Source of the DNA: Ruminococcaceae bacterium UBA7080
GTDB taxonomy: Bacteria > Bacillota > Clostridia > Oscillospirales > Acutalibacteraceae
Length of the DNA: 59,521 nt
Assembly: GCA_002493595.1 (NCBI GenBank)
Contig: DKZG01000034.1
Coordinates: forward strand, 1 to 59,521
Reading direction: 5' to 3'
Of this stretch, positions 1 through 7,630 are shown one piece after another. Under the pieces are notes generated by a model that saw only the letters and a list, made by a program, of their open reading frames with translations, searched no databases and had not been told where the DNA came from. Each line of letters opens with the position of its first letter. The first letter of the stretch is position 1. The translations under genes and the position numbers were made by a program.

Positions 1-115
1 ATAATAATATAGAGAATAAAAAATTTTTGCAACTTTATAAAAATTTTTAAAAAGTTAATGTTTTTTATGAAAGAAAATGATATATTGAAAATAGTAAAAG
101 CAAAGGAGTATAAAA

Positions 116-781
116 ATGAAACATATATTAATTGTTGATGATGATATTTATATTTCAAATATGGTTAAAGAAGTATTAGAAAAAGAAGGATATAAAACCT
201 CCTGTGCTTATTCTGGAACGGAAGCCCTGTTGTTTTTAGAAAAAGAAAGACCTGATTTAATACTTCTTGATTTAATGCTGCCGGGAATGAATGGCGATGA
301 AGTAATAAAAAATATAAATAATATTCCGACAATTGTTGTCAGTGCAAAAGATGATGTTAATGATAAAGTAAGACTTCTTATAAACGGTGCAGAAGATTAT
401 ATTGCAAAACCATTTGATATTGATGAACTTTTAGCAAGAATAAAGGTTCAATTTAGAAAAAATGAAAAAACAACACAAAGCGAAAAGCTTATTTTTGATG
501 ATATTATTCTTGATAAGGCAAAATTTTATGTTTCGGTTAATCACAGGGAAGTGAAACTTACAAAAACAGAATTTGCAATACTGAAATTACTTATGGAAAA
601 TTCAAAACAGGTTATAACAAAATCCATATTACTTGATAAAATAAGCGAGGACACACCGGATTGTGTTGAAAGTTCTTTAAAGGTGCACATAAGCAATTTA
701 AGAAAAAAACTTAAAAAAGCAGGCAATAAAAATTACATTGAAGCAGTATGGGGAATAGGATTTAAATTGATAGAAAAATAA
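116..781 (+). CDS. OmpR/PhoB-family response regulator
   Basis: This is a DNA-binding response regulator of 221 aa, the usual length for the family. The N-terminal receiver domain shows the acidic pocket (DDD at residues 8-10), the phospho-acceptor Asp52 (LLDLMLPG), Ser77 and Lys99 (AKPF). Residues about 125-220 form a winged helix ending in the typical VWGIGFKL. A ribosome site (AAAGGAG) lies 8 nt before the ATG. It is followed by an ABC transporter and a histidine kinase in the order regulator-ATPase-permease-kinase, known for bacitracin and lantibiotic response modules. The kinase at 2636-3526 is the likely partner (inference). The inducer cannot be read from the sequence. Confidence 0.93.
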   Translation: MKHILIVDDDIYISNMVKEVLEKEGYKTSCAYSGTEALLFLEKERPDLILLDLMLPGMNGDEVIKNINNIPTIVVSAKDDVNDKVRLLINGAEDYIAKPFDIDELLARIKVQFRKNEKTTQSEKLIFDDIILDKAKFYVSVNHREVKLTKTEFAILKLLMENSKQVITKSILLDKISEDTPDCVESSLKVHISNLRKKLKKAGNKNYIEAVWGIGFKLIEK

Positions 782-794
782 GATATTTACCGTA

Positions 795-840
795 TCTTAA
801 CAGTTTTCTTAACCGCTTATTTATTTGGTATCTTTATAAT
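795..840 (+). promoter_or_regulatory. Candidate response-regulator site and -10 for the ABC genes
   Basis: A direct repeat TCTTAAC-N5-TCTTAAC (795-813, period 12) lies just upstream of a consensus -10 TATAAT at 835-840. No good -35 is present at the proper distance, so the repeat covers the -35 area. This layout is typical of promoters activated by OmpR-family regulators; the assignment to the regulator at 116-781 is inference. Confidence 0.4.
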
Positions 841-870
841 TTAGAATATCAAATTTAAGGAGAAATGTTT

Positions 871-1785
871 ATGGATTATATTCTTGAAGCAACGGATCTT
901 TGTAAAAAATATAAAGATTTTAAAGTGTTAAACAGATTATCCATCCATATACCGAAAGGATCAATTTATGGTCTTGTAGGTAAAAACGGAGCGGGAAAAA
1001 CAACACTGATTCGAATAATATGCGGTTTGCAGATGCAAAATTCAGGCAATCTTTTTCTTTATGGAAAGAACAATAAAAAAGAGGATATTATTGAGGCTCG
1101 GCGAAGAATAGGTGCAGTTGTGGAAACTCCCTCAATCTATCTTAATATGACAGCCAGACAAAATATTGAGCAGCAATATTTGATTTTGGGGATGCCGTCT
1201 TTTGATGGGATTGATGAACTGTTAAAACTTGTAGGTCTTGAGAAAACCGGCAAAAAAAAGGCGAAAAATTTTTCATTGGGAATGCGTCAAAGACTTGCAA
1301 TAGCCATAGCACTTGCCGGAAATCCGGATTTTATTATTCTTGATGAGCCGATAAACGGACTTGATCCGCAAGGTATTGTAGAAATAAGAGAGCTGATTTT
1401 AGAGCTTAACAGAAATCATAATATTACAGTTTTGATATCAAGTCACATTCTTGATGAGTTATCAAAACTGGCTACACATTATGGTTTTTTGGATAGCGGT
1501 CACATAGTAAAAGAAATAAGTGCACAGGAGCTTGAAAAAAACTGCAGAAAGGCTGTTCGTGTAGAGGTTAATGATATAAAGGCACTTGCGGTTGTTTTAG
1601 ATGAAATGAAAATGGAATATACTGTTATTTCCGATACACAGGCAGATATTTATTCAACAATTAATGTATCCGCACTTGTATTAAAACTTTCTGAAAGAGA
1701 TTGTACTGTATATTCAATGCAGGAAAGAGATGAAAGCCTGGAAAGCTTTTATATAAGTCTTGTCGGGGGTGGTAATAATGCGTAA
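871..1785 (+). CDS. ABC transporter ATP-binding protein (BcrA-like)
   Basis: ATPase subunit of a drug or peptide exporter. It has Walker A (GKNGAGKTT, about residues 37-45), the signature LGMRQR and Walker B FIILDEP, followed by a D-loop GLDPQG and a C-terminal extension, as in BcrA and lantibiotic-immunity ATPases. I chose the ATG at 871 over the one at 865 because AAGGAG at 857-862 is 8 nt from 871 but only 2 nt from 865. The last 8 nt overlap the permease gene, so the two are translated together. It is likely to be produced under control of the flanking two-component system. Confidence 0.92.
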   Translation: MDYILEATDLCKKYKDFKVLNRLSIHIPKGSIYGLVGKNGAGKTTLIRIICGLQMQNSGNLFLYGKNNKKEDIIEARRRIGAVVETPSIYLNMTARQNIEQQYLILGMPSFDGIDELLKLVGLEKTGKKKAKNFSLGMRQRLAIAIALAGNPDFIILDEPINGLDPQGIVEIRELILELNRNHNITVLISSHILDELSKLATHYGFLDSGHIVKEISAQELEKNCRKAVRVEVNDIKALAVVLDEMKMEYTVISDTQADIYSTINVSALVLKLSERDCTVYSMQERDESLESFYISLVGGGNNA

Positions 1786-2626
1786 GCTTCTGTCGGCAAA
1801 TTTTTCAAGACTGAAAAAGAACAAACTATTTTGGTTTATGAATGCATTTATGTTTATTTATGCAATATTTGATATATTGGACAAATTTATTTATAATAAA
1901 CGAACAAACAGTGAGGACATTTTGTCTTTAAGTATGTTTACGTATATTATTTTTGCAGTTATCCTTATGGCAGTGTTTGTTACACTTTTTATCGGAACAG
2001 AATACAGTGACGCAACAATAAGAAATAAAATAATTGTAGGACATAAAAGAAAAAATATATATCTTGCAAATTTAATTACTTGCTGTATGGCGGGTCTTGT
2101 GCTCAATGCAGTATTTTTAATAACAAATATTTCTTTAGGAGCATTTTTACTGGGCTTTTTTAAGACTGATATAAAAAGTATTTTGTTAGGCATATTGTGC
2201 TGCTTGATTATTACAATTACTTTTACATCAATATATGTTTTTATTTCAATGAGCAGTGCAAATAAAGCAGGCAATGCAGTTATATGTATTTTTCTTACAT
2301 TGATTATGGCAGCAAGCGGATTGTTTGTCGGATCCAGACTTCAGGAACCGGAAATTTTTAACGGTGCGTATATGATTACAGCCGAGGGTGAACAGGTTTG
2401 GGAAGAGGCGAAAGAAAATCCTGATTATTTAAAAGGAACAAAAAGAAAGGTATTTCAGTTTTATTTTGACTGTTCAGCAGGCAGTCAGCTTGTTTCTTTC
2501 GGCTTTTATAATGATTTGCCGAAAAATACAAAGCAATATGCAAAGATAATGTTTTCGGATGCAGTTGCGGTTATATGTTTTACAGGGATAGGATTAATGA
2601 TTATCAAGAGAAAAAATATAAATTAG
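1778..2626 (+). CDS. ABC-2 type transporter permease
   Basis: Integral membrane partner of the preceding ATPase, about 282 aa with roughly six hydrophobic segments (for example near residues 17-35, 57-80, 98-125, 138-160, 170-190 and the C-terminus) and one extracytoplasmic stretch of about 60 residues before the last helix. No sequence motif fixes the substrate. The ATG at 1778 lies within the end of the ATPase gene and has GGGGGTGG upstream. A longer frame from a TTG at 1760 exists but lacks a ribosome site. Together with its neighbours it suggests antimicrobial-peptide export or self-immunity (inference from gene order). Confidence 0.85.
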   Translation: MRKLLSANFSRLKKNKLFWFMNAFMFIYAIFDILDKFIYNKRTNSEDILSLSMFTYIIFAVILMAVFVTLFIGTEYSDATIRNKIIVGHKRKNIYLANLITCCMAGLVLNAVFLITNISLGAFLLGFFKTDIKSILLGILCCLIITITFTSIYVFISMSSANKAGNAVICIFLTLIMAASGLFVGSRLQEPEIFNGAYMITAEGEQVWEEAKENPDYLKGTKRKVFQFYFDCSAGSQLVSFGFYNDLPKNTKQYAKIMFSDAVAVICFTGIGLMIIKRKNIN

Positions 2627-2635
2627 AGGATTGTT

Positions 2636-3526
2636 ATGGTATTTTGGTTGGTATTTTTGATATGTATATTGTTGTTTATTATCGCATTGCTGGCAGTAAA
2701 AATATATTTTATGCAAAAATCGACTGATGAAATATGCAGCAGTATTTCAAAAATTTTATCAACCGAGACCAATATTTTGATAGATATATCCTGCCGTGAT
2801 GTTCATATAAGAAAACTGGCAGTAAGAATAAATGAAGAGCTCAATCAGTTAAAAAAAGAGCGCAGAAGGTTAAAGAGCGATCATGATGAGCTGAGAAATT
2901 CAGTTACAAATATATCGCATGATTTAAGAACACCGCTTACAGCAATATGCGGATATCTTGAATTAATCAAAAGAGCGGAAAAAACACCGGAGATAGAAAA
3001 ATATACTGAAATCATTTCCGAAAGGGTGAATGTTCTCAGGCAGCTGATTGAAGAACTTTTTAAATATTCTGTTATAAGCATGGCCATTGATAATTTTGAT
3101 TTTGAGAATTTAGAAATGAATCGTCTGCTTGAGGAAAGTATTTCGGCTCATTATGCTATAATAAGTGAAAATAAAATAGAGCCGGATATTTTTATTACAG
3201 ATAAAAAAATAATCAGAAAGCTTAATAAAAATGCACTTCTCAGAATTTTTCAAAATATTATAGGTAATGCTGTTAAATACAGTGATGGGGATTTAATAAT
3301 TGAGCTTAAGGATGATGGAGAGATTCTGTTTTCAAATCACGCAGTGAATTTGGATGAAGTGCAGGTAGGTAAGCTTTTTGACAGGTTTTACACTGTTGAA
3401 AATGCAGAAAAATCAACAGGGCTCGGTCTTTATATTGCAAAAATTCTCACAGAGCGGATGGGCGGTATAATTACTGCAAATTATGATAATTTTTTATTAA
3501 GCATACACATATCTTTTAATAAATAA
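2636..3526 (+). CDS. Sensor histidine kinase with minimal sensor
   Basis: This 296-aa kinase has one or two membrane-spanning segments at residues 3-25 and almost no extracytoplasmic domain. A linker helix follows, then the H-box SHDLRTPL with phospho-acceptor His95, an N-box (NIIGNAVKYS, about 210) and a G-box (STGLGLYIAK, about 265). Such kinases without a sensing loop are known to read the state of a partner ABC transporter, which fits the gene order here. The gene starts 9 nt after the permease stop with AGAGGA before the ATG. A stem-loop terminator follows directly. Confidence 0.92.
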   Translation: MVFWLVFLICILLFIIALLAVKIYFMQKSTDEICSSISKILSTETNILIDISCRDVHIRKLAVRINEELNQLKKERRRLKSDHDELRNSVTNISHDLRTPLTAICGYLELIKRAEKTPEIEKYTEIISERVNVLRQLIEELFKYSVISMAIDNFDFENLEMNRLLEESISAHYAIISENKIEPDIFITDKKIIRKLNKNALLRIFQNIIGNAVKYSDGDLIIELKDDGEILFSNHAVNLDEVQVGKLFDRFYTVENAEKSTGLGLYIAKILTERMGGIITANYDNFLLSIHISFNK

Positions 3527-3534
3527 GAAAAGTG

Positions 3535-3572
3535 AAAAGACAGTCTGAATGTATATCGGTCTGTCTTTTTGC
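3535..3572 (+). terminator. Rho-independent terminator after the ABC/TCS operon
   Basis: Stem AAAAGACAG (3535-3543) pairs with CTGTCTTTT (3561-3569) and runs into a T-tract. It separates the regulatory operon from the folate operon. Confidence 0.75.
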
Positions 3573-3608
3573 TTTCATAAAGTTAAAATATTAGACATAT
3601 ATAAATAC

Positions 3609-3637
3609 TTGTAAAATAGAAATACGTATTGTATAAT
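3609..3637 (+). promoter_or_regulatory. Sigma-A-type promoter of the folate operon
   Basis: TTGTAA (3609-3614), 17-nt spacer, TATAAT (3632-3637). The start point would be near 3644, which rules out the TTG at 3629 as start of the next gene and supports ATG 3659. Confidence 0.7.
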
Positions 3638-3658
3638 ATTTTTTCAAGGAGGTGCAGT

Positions 3659-4579
3659 ATGAGAATTTTTAAAAACCGCGGTGATATCTATTTTTCAAAA
3701 ATTAATAAGATGAAATCAGCAGAGCAGAGAATTCTTATTATTGCACTTGCAGCAATTGTTGTTTTTACAATTATTTTTATTACTGTGCTGGCAGTTAAAT
3801 ATGATTTCAGTGCAAAAAAGTTTTTTGCTCCTGACAATATTCAGGTAACGCAGACTTTTGAAGAGGAAGAGCAGCCGCTGCCGCAGGTGAGCGGAAAGAA
3901 TAATTTTATAACAATTGTAAACGGCGGTGATGAGCTTCTTTTTGTTATGCTTGTGCAGGTTGACATGGATAATATTTCATATAAAGCAGGCACACTTAAG
4001 GCAAATACCGTATGTGATGGCAGCAGTCTTTCGGATATATTCAGAAAATCAGGGGCACAAAATGTAAAAAAGGCAGTAGAAAGTCTGGTGGGGACAGAGT
4101 TTAATTATTATATTGTGATGGATAATAAACAGTTTTCCGATTTTTTTGATGAACTGGGTGATTTTAACTATCCGATTTTATCTGATATTAAATTTAAAAA
4201 TAACAAAAGTGAAGTAAGCTATTCAATTAAGCTGAAATCAGGAGAGCAAAAGCTCAGCGGTATGCAGTTTATAAATTTGATTCGCTATTATCTTGAAGAG
4301 GAAAACAATACTTCAGCTGCCAATGATTTGATTTTAAACAGTCTTTTACAGCAAATAAACAGTGAAAATCTGAGCAGGAGCGAAGAGCTTTTTAAGCTGT
4401 TTGTAACAACGGCAGATACAAATATAACGGTCAGGGATTTTTCAATGGCGGGAGATATGCTTGTTGTTTTGGCTGATGACAGAACAGGCACGGGCACATA
4501 CAGTGCGGCACTTCAGTATGACAAGGGTACAATAAAAAGCGACAGTTTGCATAAGATGAAAGGCTATTTTATTAAGTAG
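3659..4579 (+). CDS. Membrane-anchored, degenerate LCP (LytR-CpsA-Psr)-like protein
   Basis: A 306-aa protein with a short basic cytoplasmic N-terminus, one transmembrane helix (about residues 25-47) and an extracytoplasmic domain. The domain resembles the LCP fold: a VxxVxxLxGxxFNYYIVMDxxxFxDFFDELGD stretch near residue 145 and a late GEQKLSGMQFINLIRYY block match the order of LCP motifs. The arginines that bind the polyprenyl-pyrophosphate substrate are not in their usual places (no SIPRD), so it may be inactive or a binding protein. AAGGAGG precedes ATG 3659. It ends 11 nt before folE and is therefore the first gene of the folate operon. The LCP assignment is by eye and moderate. Confidence 0.6.
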   Translation: MRIFKNRGDIYFSKINKMKSAEQRILIIALAAIVVFTIIFITVLAVKYDFSAKKFFAPDNIQVTQTFEEEEQPLPQVSGKNNFITIVNGGDELLFVMLVQVDMDNISYKAGTLKANTVCDGSSLSDIFRKSGAQNVKKAVESLVGTEFNYYIVMDNKQFSDFFDELGDFNYPILSDIKFKNNKSEVSYSIKLKSGEQKLSGMQFINLIRYYLEEENNTSAANDLILNSLLQQINSENLSRSEELFKLFVTTADTNITVRDFSMAGDMLVVLADDRTGTGTYSAALQYDKGTIKSDSLHKMKGYFIK

Positions 4580-4590
4580 GAAGGTAATGT

Positions 4591-5148
4591 ATGGATAAAG
4601 AAAGAATTATGAATGCAGTCAGAGAAATATTGATTGCCGTGGGTGAAAATCCGGATAGACCCGGTCTTGAGGAAACACCGAAAAGAGTTGCAAATATGTA
4701 TGAGGAGCTGTTTGCAGGATTAAGTGAGGACCCAAAGCAGCATTTGAAATTTTTTGAAGAAAAATCAAATGACGAAATGGTAATAGTCAGGGATATTCCT
4801 TTTTCATCCATGTGCGAGCATCATCTTTTACCGTTTGTCGGAAAGGCGCATATTGCTTATATTCCGAACGATAATAAAATAATCGGACTTTCAAAATTTG
4901 CAAGAATAGTTGATAATTTTGCTAAAAAGCCGCAGGTGCAGGAAAGGCTGACACACGATATTGCTGACTTTTTAAATGATAACCTGAAGCCTAAGGGCGT
5001 TGCCGTAATTATTGAGGCTGAGCATATGTGCATGTCCATACGCGGCGCAAAGGCGTCAGGGTCAAAGACGCAAACATCGGCATTAAGAGGCTCTATGAGA
5101 ACGGATGCAAGAACACGGGCAGAGGTTTTGGCATTATTGGATAAATAA
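4591..5148 (+). CDS. folE: GTP cyclohydrolase I
   Basis: Converts GTP to 7,8-dihydroneopterin triphosphate, the first step of tetrahydrofolate synthesis, in the cytoplasm. Its 185 aa match the type I family: zinc ligands Cys75 and His78 in SMCEHHLLPF and Cys147 in EHMCMSIRG, with the substrate loop SKFARIVD. The ribosome site AGGAAGG at 4578-4584 overlaps the upstream stop codon, so translation is probably coupled. folP follows after 25 nt. Together with folP, folB and folK the operon makes the pterin branch of folate; folC and dihydrofolate reductase are not in this window. Confidence 0.97.
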   Translation: MDKERIMNAVREILIAVGENPDRPGLEETPKRVANMYEELFAGLSEDPKQHLKFFEEKSNDEMVIVRDIPFSSMCEHHLLPFVGKAHIAYIPNDNKIIGLSKFARIVDNFAKKPQVQERLTHDIADFLNDNLKPKGVAVIIEAEHMCMSIRGAKASGSKTQTSALRGSMRTDARTRAEVLALLDK

Positions 5149-5173
5149 TTTTAATATAAAGAAAGAGGCATAA

Positions 5174-5980
5174 ATGATTTGGAATTGTAAAGATAAAAGA
5201 ATTGAATACGGCAAAAAAATTCTGATTATGGGGATTGTCAATGTTACGCCGGATTCCTTTTCAGACGGCGGTGAGCACTACGCTTTGGAGGATGCAGTCA
5301 ATTGTGCAGTTGCACTTGAGCGTGATGGGGCGGATATTATTGATATCGGTGCACAGTCAACAAGACCGGGTCATATTCCCGTTTCACCGCAGGAGGAATG
5401 GCAGAGGCTTGAGCCTGTTTTGCAGGCACTTAACGGAAAGCTGTCAGTTCCTGTTTCCGTTGATACATATTATTCAGATGTAGCAAAAAAGGCTGTCAGC
5501 GCCGGAGCAGACATAATTAATGATGTAAGCGGAGTCATTTCTCGAGATATGGCAGAAATCGTCAAAATGACGGGAGCAGGATGGATAATAATGCACAATG
5601 GGCCCGGTGCACCGAGTGATGTGAAGGCGTTTTTTGAAGAATCGCTTTGCGCCTGTGAGAATTTGGGAATACAGGCAAGGCAGCTTTGTCTTGATATGGG
5701 TATCGGTTTCGGCAAGGATTATGATGAAAATATGACACTGCTTGCAAATGTGTGTGAGTATAAAATTGATGGTTATCCTCTTCTTTTGGGGACATCACGT
5801 AAAAGAGTGATAGGTCAGGGCAGCTGCCAGGAAAATCCAAAGCAAAGAATATACGGAAATATAGCAGCGGATACGGCCGCAGTTTTCGGCGGTGTCGATA
5901 TAATTCGTATTCACGATGTAAAAAATGAAAAACAGGGCATTTTAATGGCCCAAAATATGAAAGGATATGTTAGATTATGA
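5174..5980 (+). CDS. folP: Dihydropteroate synthase
   Basis: Condenses hydroxymethyl-dihydropterin pyrophosphate with p-aminobenzoate; it is the target of sulfonamides. The 268-aa TIM-barrel protein has the two diagnostic signatures GIVNVTPDSFSDGG near residue 21 and DIGAQSTRPG near 57, with the conserved GTSRKR near the C-terminus. An AAAGAGG ribosome site lies before the ATG. Its stop overlaps the start of the next gene by 4 nt (ATGA). Confidence 0.97.
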   Translation: MIWNCKDKRIEYGKKILIMGIVNVTPDSFSDGGEHYALEDAVNCAVALERDGADIIDIGAQSTRPGHIPVSPQEEWQRLEPVLQALNGKLSVPVSVDTYYSDVAKKAVSAGADIINDVSGVISRDMAEIVKMTGAGWIIMHNGPGAPSDVKAFFEESLCACENLGIQARQLCLDMGIGFGKDYDENMTLLANVCEYKIDGYPLLLGTSRKRVIGQGSCQENPKQRIYGNIAADTAAVFGGVDIIRIHDVKNEKQGILMAQNMKGYVRL

Positions 5981-6300
5981 TTTGCGTAACAACAAATACA
6001 CTTGAGAACGGAGTAATTACAGAATACAAGGGCATTGTTTCCGGTGAGGTGGTTGCAGGCGTTAACTTTATTAAGGATTTCGGTGCATCTATCAGAAATT
6101 TTGTCGGCGGACGTTCAAGCGGCTATGAGGAAGAGCTTATTCAGGCCAGGGAAAGCGCTATTGCAGAAATGCAGTCAAGAGCAGCAAGTCTTGGTGCAAA
6201 TGCCGTAGTCGGCGTAGATATTGATTATGAAGTGCTCGGCCAGGGTAACATGCTCATGGTATCAGCAACGGGAACAGCAGTTGTTGTAAGGAATAAATAA
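5977..6300 (+). CDS. YbjQ/UPF0145 family protein
   Basis: A 107-aa soluble protein of the YbjQ (UPF0145, heavy-metal-binding-like) family. It shows the family's TTxTLEN start, the GxVxGExVxGVNFIKDFGASIRNFVGGRSxGYE block and the ending GANAVVGVDIDYE. Known members form compact pentamers of unclear function. It overlaps folP by 4 nt and folB by 1 nt, so it is locked into the folate operon and probably co-translated. Nothing in the sequence indicates a folate reaction, so its presence here is noted as unexplained. Confidence 0.9.
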   Translation: MICVTTNTLENGVITEYKGIVSGEVVAGVNFIKDFGASIRNFVGGRSSGYEEELIQARESAIAEMQSRAASLGANAVVGVDIDYEVLGQGNMLMVSATGTAVVVRNK

Positions 6301-6659
6301 TGGATAAAATTTTAATCAGAGATTTAAAAATTTTTGCTTATCACGGTGTAAATCCTGAGGAAAAGCGTGACGGTCAAAATTTTATTTTTGACATTGATTT
6401 AAGTGTTAACATGACAAAGGCCTGCTATAGTGATGATGTTTGCGATACGGTCAGCTATGCCAAGGTTATAAAAACGGTTACACGTGTTTCAACAGAAAAA
6501 AGCTATGATTTGCTTGAAAAGGTTGCTCAAGTAACAGCAGATGCTATTCTTAATACGTATCCGGAGGTTTTTCGTGTAGAAATTACACTGAAAAAACCTG
6601 AGGCACCGATGAAAGCGGATTTTGCTTGGGTAGGAGTAAGCATTTCAAGAGAAAGGTAA
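6300..6659 (+). CDS. folB: Dihydroneopterin aldolase
   Basis: Cleaves 7,8-dihydroneopterin to 6-hydroxymethyl-dihydropterin and glycolaldehyde. The 119-aa protein has the family start IRDLKIFAYHGVNPEEKRDGQNF (conserved Tyr, His, Gly and Glu), a DTVSYAKV segment, and the active-site Lys in the VEITLKKPEAP block. The start overlaps the previous stop (TAATG). It supplies the substrate of the folK product encoded next. Confidence 0.95.
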   Translation: MDKILIRDLKIFAYHGVNPEEKRDGQNFIFDIDLSVNMTKACYSDDVCDTVSYAKVIKTVTRVSTEKSYDLLEKVAQVTADAILNTYPEVFRVEITLKKPEAPMKADFAWVGVSISRER

Positions 6660-6714
6660 AACACAGCAATACCTTCTTTGAATTTTGTTTTATCTGCACA
6701 TAACAAGGGGAATT

Positions 6715-7188
6715 ATGGAATACATATTAAGTGTCGGAACGAATTTAGGCGACAGGAAGGAAAATATTAACAGATGTATAGAAGCAATAAATCTTTTGCC
6801 TTATACAGATGTTGTTAATCAGTCGGCAATTTATGAAACGGAGCCGGTGGGCTATGCGAGACAGGAAAATTTCTATAACATTATCTTAAAGGTCGAATCG
6901 ATTTTTGAGCCTCATGAAATGCTTGGAGCCTGTTTGGGCATCGAAGCCGGATTTGGAAGAAAAAGGGCTGTGCGTTTTGGACCGAGGATAATTGATGTAG
7001 ATATCATTTTTGCAGAAAATGAAAAAATCGAAAGCAGAAATTTAATTCTTCCTCATCCCAGATATCAACAGCGCCGATTTATACTTGAGCCGCTTTTGGA
7101 TCTTTTTGCCGACGGAATTGTTTATGGTACGGATATTAAACCGTTTATTGACGCTATCGACGGACAGGAAATAAAAAGATTAAAATAG
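6715..7188 (+). CDS. folK: HPPK: hydroxymethyl-dihydropterin pyrophosphokinase
   Basis: Transfers pyrophosphate from ATP to 6-hydroxymethyl-dihydropterin, giving the folP substrate. The 157-aa protein contains the N-terminal LSVGTNLGDR, the ETEPVGYARQENFYN block and the signature GPRIIDVDI, which carries the two magnesium-binding Asp residues, plus LPHPRYQQRRF. I start at ATG 6715 because AAGGGG lies just upstream; a longer TTG frame from 6685 has no ribosome site. It is the last gene of the operon, before a strong terminator. Confidence 0.95.
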   Translation: MEYILSVGTNLGDRKENINRCIEAINLLPYTDVVNQSAIYETEPVGYARQENFYNIILKVESIFEPHEMLGACLGIEAGFGRKRAVRFGPRIIDVDIIFAENEKIESRNLILPHPRYQQRRFILEPLLDLFADGIVYGTDIKPFIDAIDGQEIKRLK

Positions 7189-7190
7189 AC

Positions 7191-7231
7191 AAAAAACGGA
7201 CACCTCTGATAAAAAAGGTGTCCGTTTTTTT
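7191..7231. terminator. Bidirectional terminator between folK and the 58-aa gene
   Basis: Stem ACGGACACCT (7196-7205) pairs with AGGTGTCCGT (7216-7225), with an A-run before and a T7 run after. It serves folK on the plus strand and the convergent small gene, whose stop is 2 nt away, on the minus strand. Confidence 0.88.
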
Positions 7232-7232
7232 G

Positions 7233-7409
7233 TTACATAAATGAGGCTACCGTATCAACAAAATCCACTACTTTGTCAGCAGTTTTTTTCATTGTTTTTT
7301 TTGCAGAATTGCTGCTGTTTTTTGTAGCTCCCATCATAGCAACAGCTGAGCATACAGCAAGTGTTGCGCCCATTGCTTTCATCATATTTGTTTTTGTGCT
7401 TTTTTTCAT
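7233..7409 (-). CDS. Small basic/hydrophobic protein, 58 aa
   Basis: A short gene with a very good ribosome site (AGGAGGAG, 7 nt before the ATG). The protein begins MKKSTKTNMM, has a hydrophobic Ala/Met/Val-rich segment at about residues 12-27, then a Lys/Asn/Ser stretch, and ends VDFVDTVASFM. It may be a small membrane or secreted protein. I do not recognise a family. It stands alone between two terminators, downstream of the aldolase gene. The longer minus-strand frame that runs across this region into the aldolase gene is a shadow. Confidence 0.6.
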   Translation of the reverse strand: MKKSTKTNMMKAMGATLAVCSAVAMMGATKNSSNSAKKTMKKTADKVVDFVDTVASFM

Positions 7410-7562
7410 AACATTTTCTCCTCCTGCACCTGTCGTGCAATAATATTATCTGCAAAAAAACAAATAATAAATTGATGAAAAAATGTAATTTAAAAATATT
7501 ATTACCAAAACATATAACTGAAACCAAGTTAAAAAATGGAGAAATTTGAAAAAATAAAAAAT

Positions 7563-7594
7563 TCAAAAAAACAGGATGCCTTTTAAGCACCCTG
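7563..7594 (-). terminator. Terminator of the aldolase gene
   Basis: On the minus strand CAGGGTGC (7594-7587) pairs with GCATCCTG (7579-7572), one G-U pair, followed by a T-run (7571-7563). Confidence 0.65.
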
Positions 7595-7630
7595 CGTAGA
7601 AGTATTATATATAGCTTTTTTGCTTTTTTA

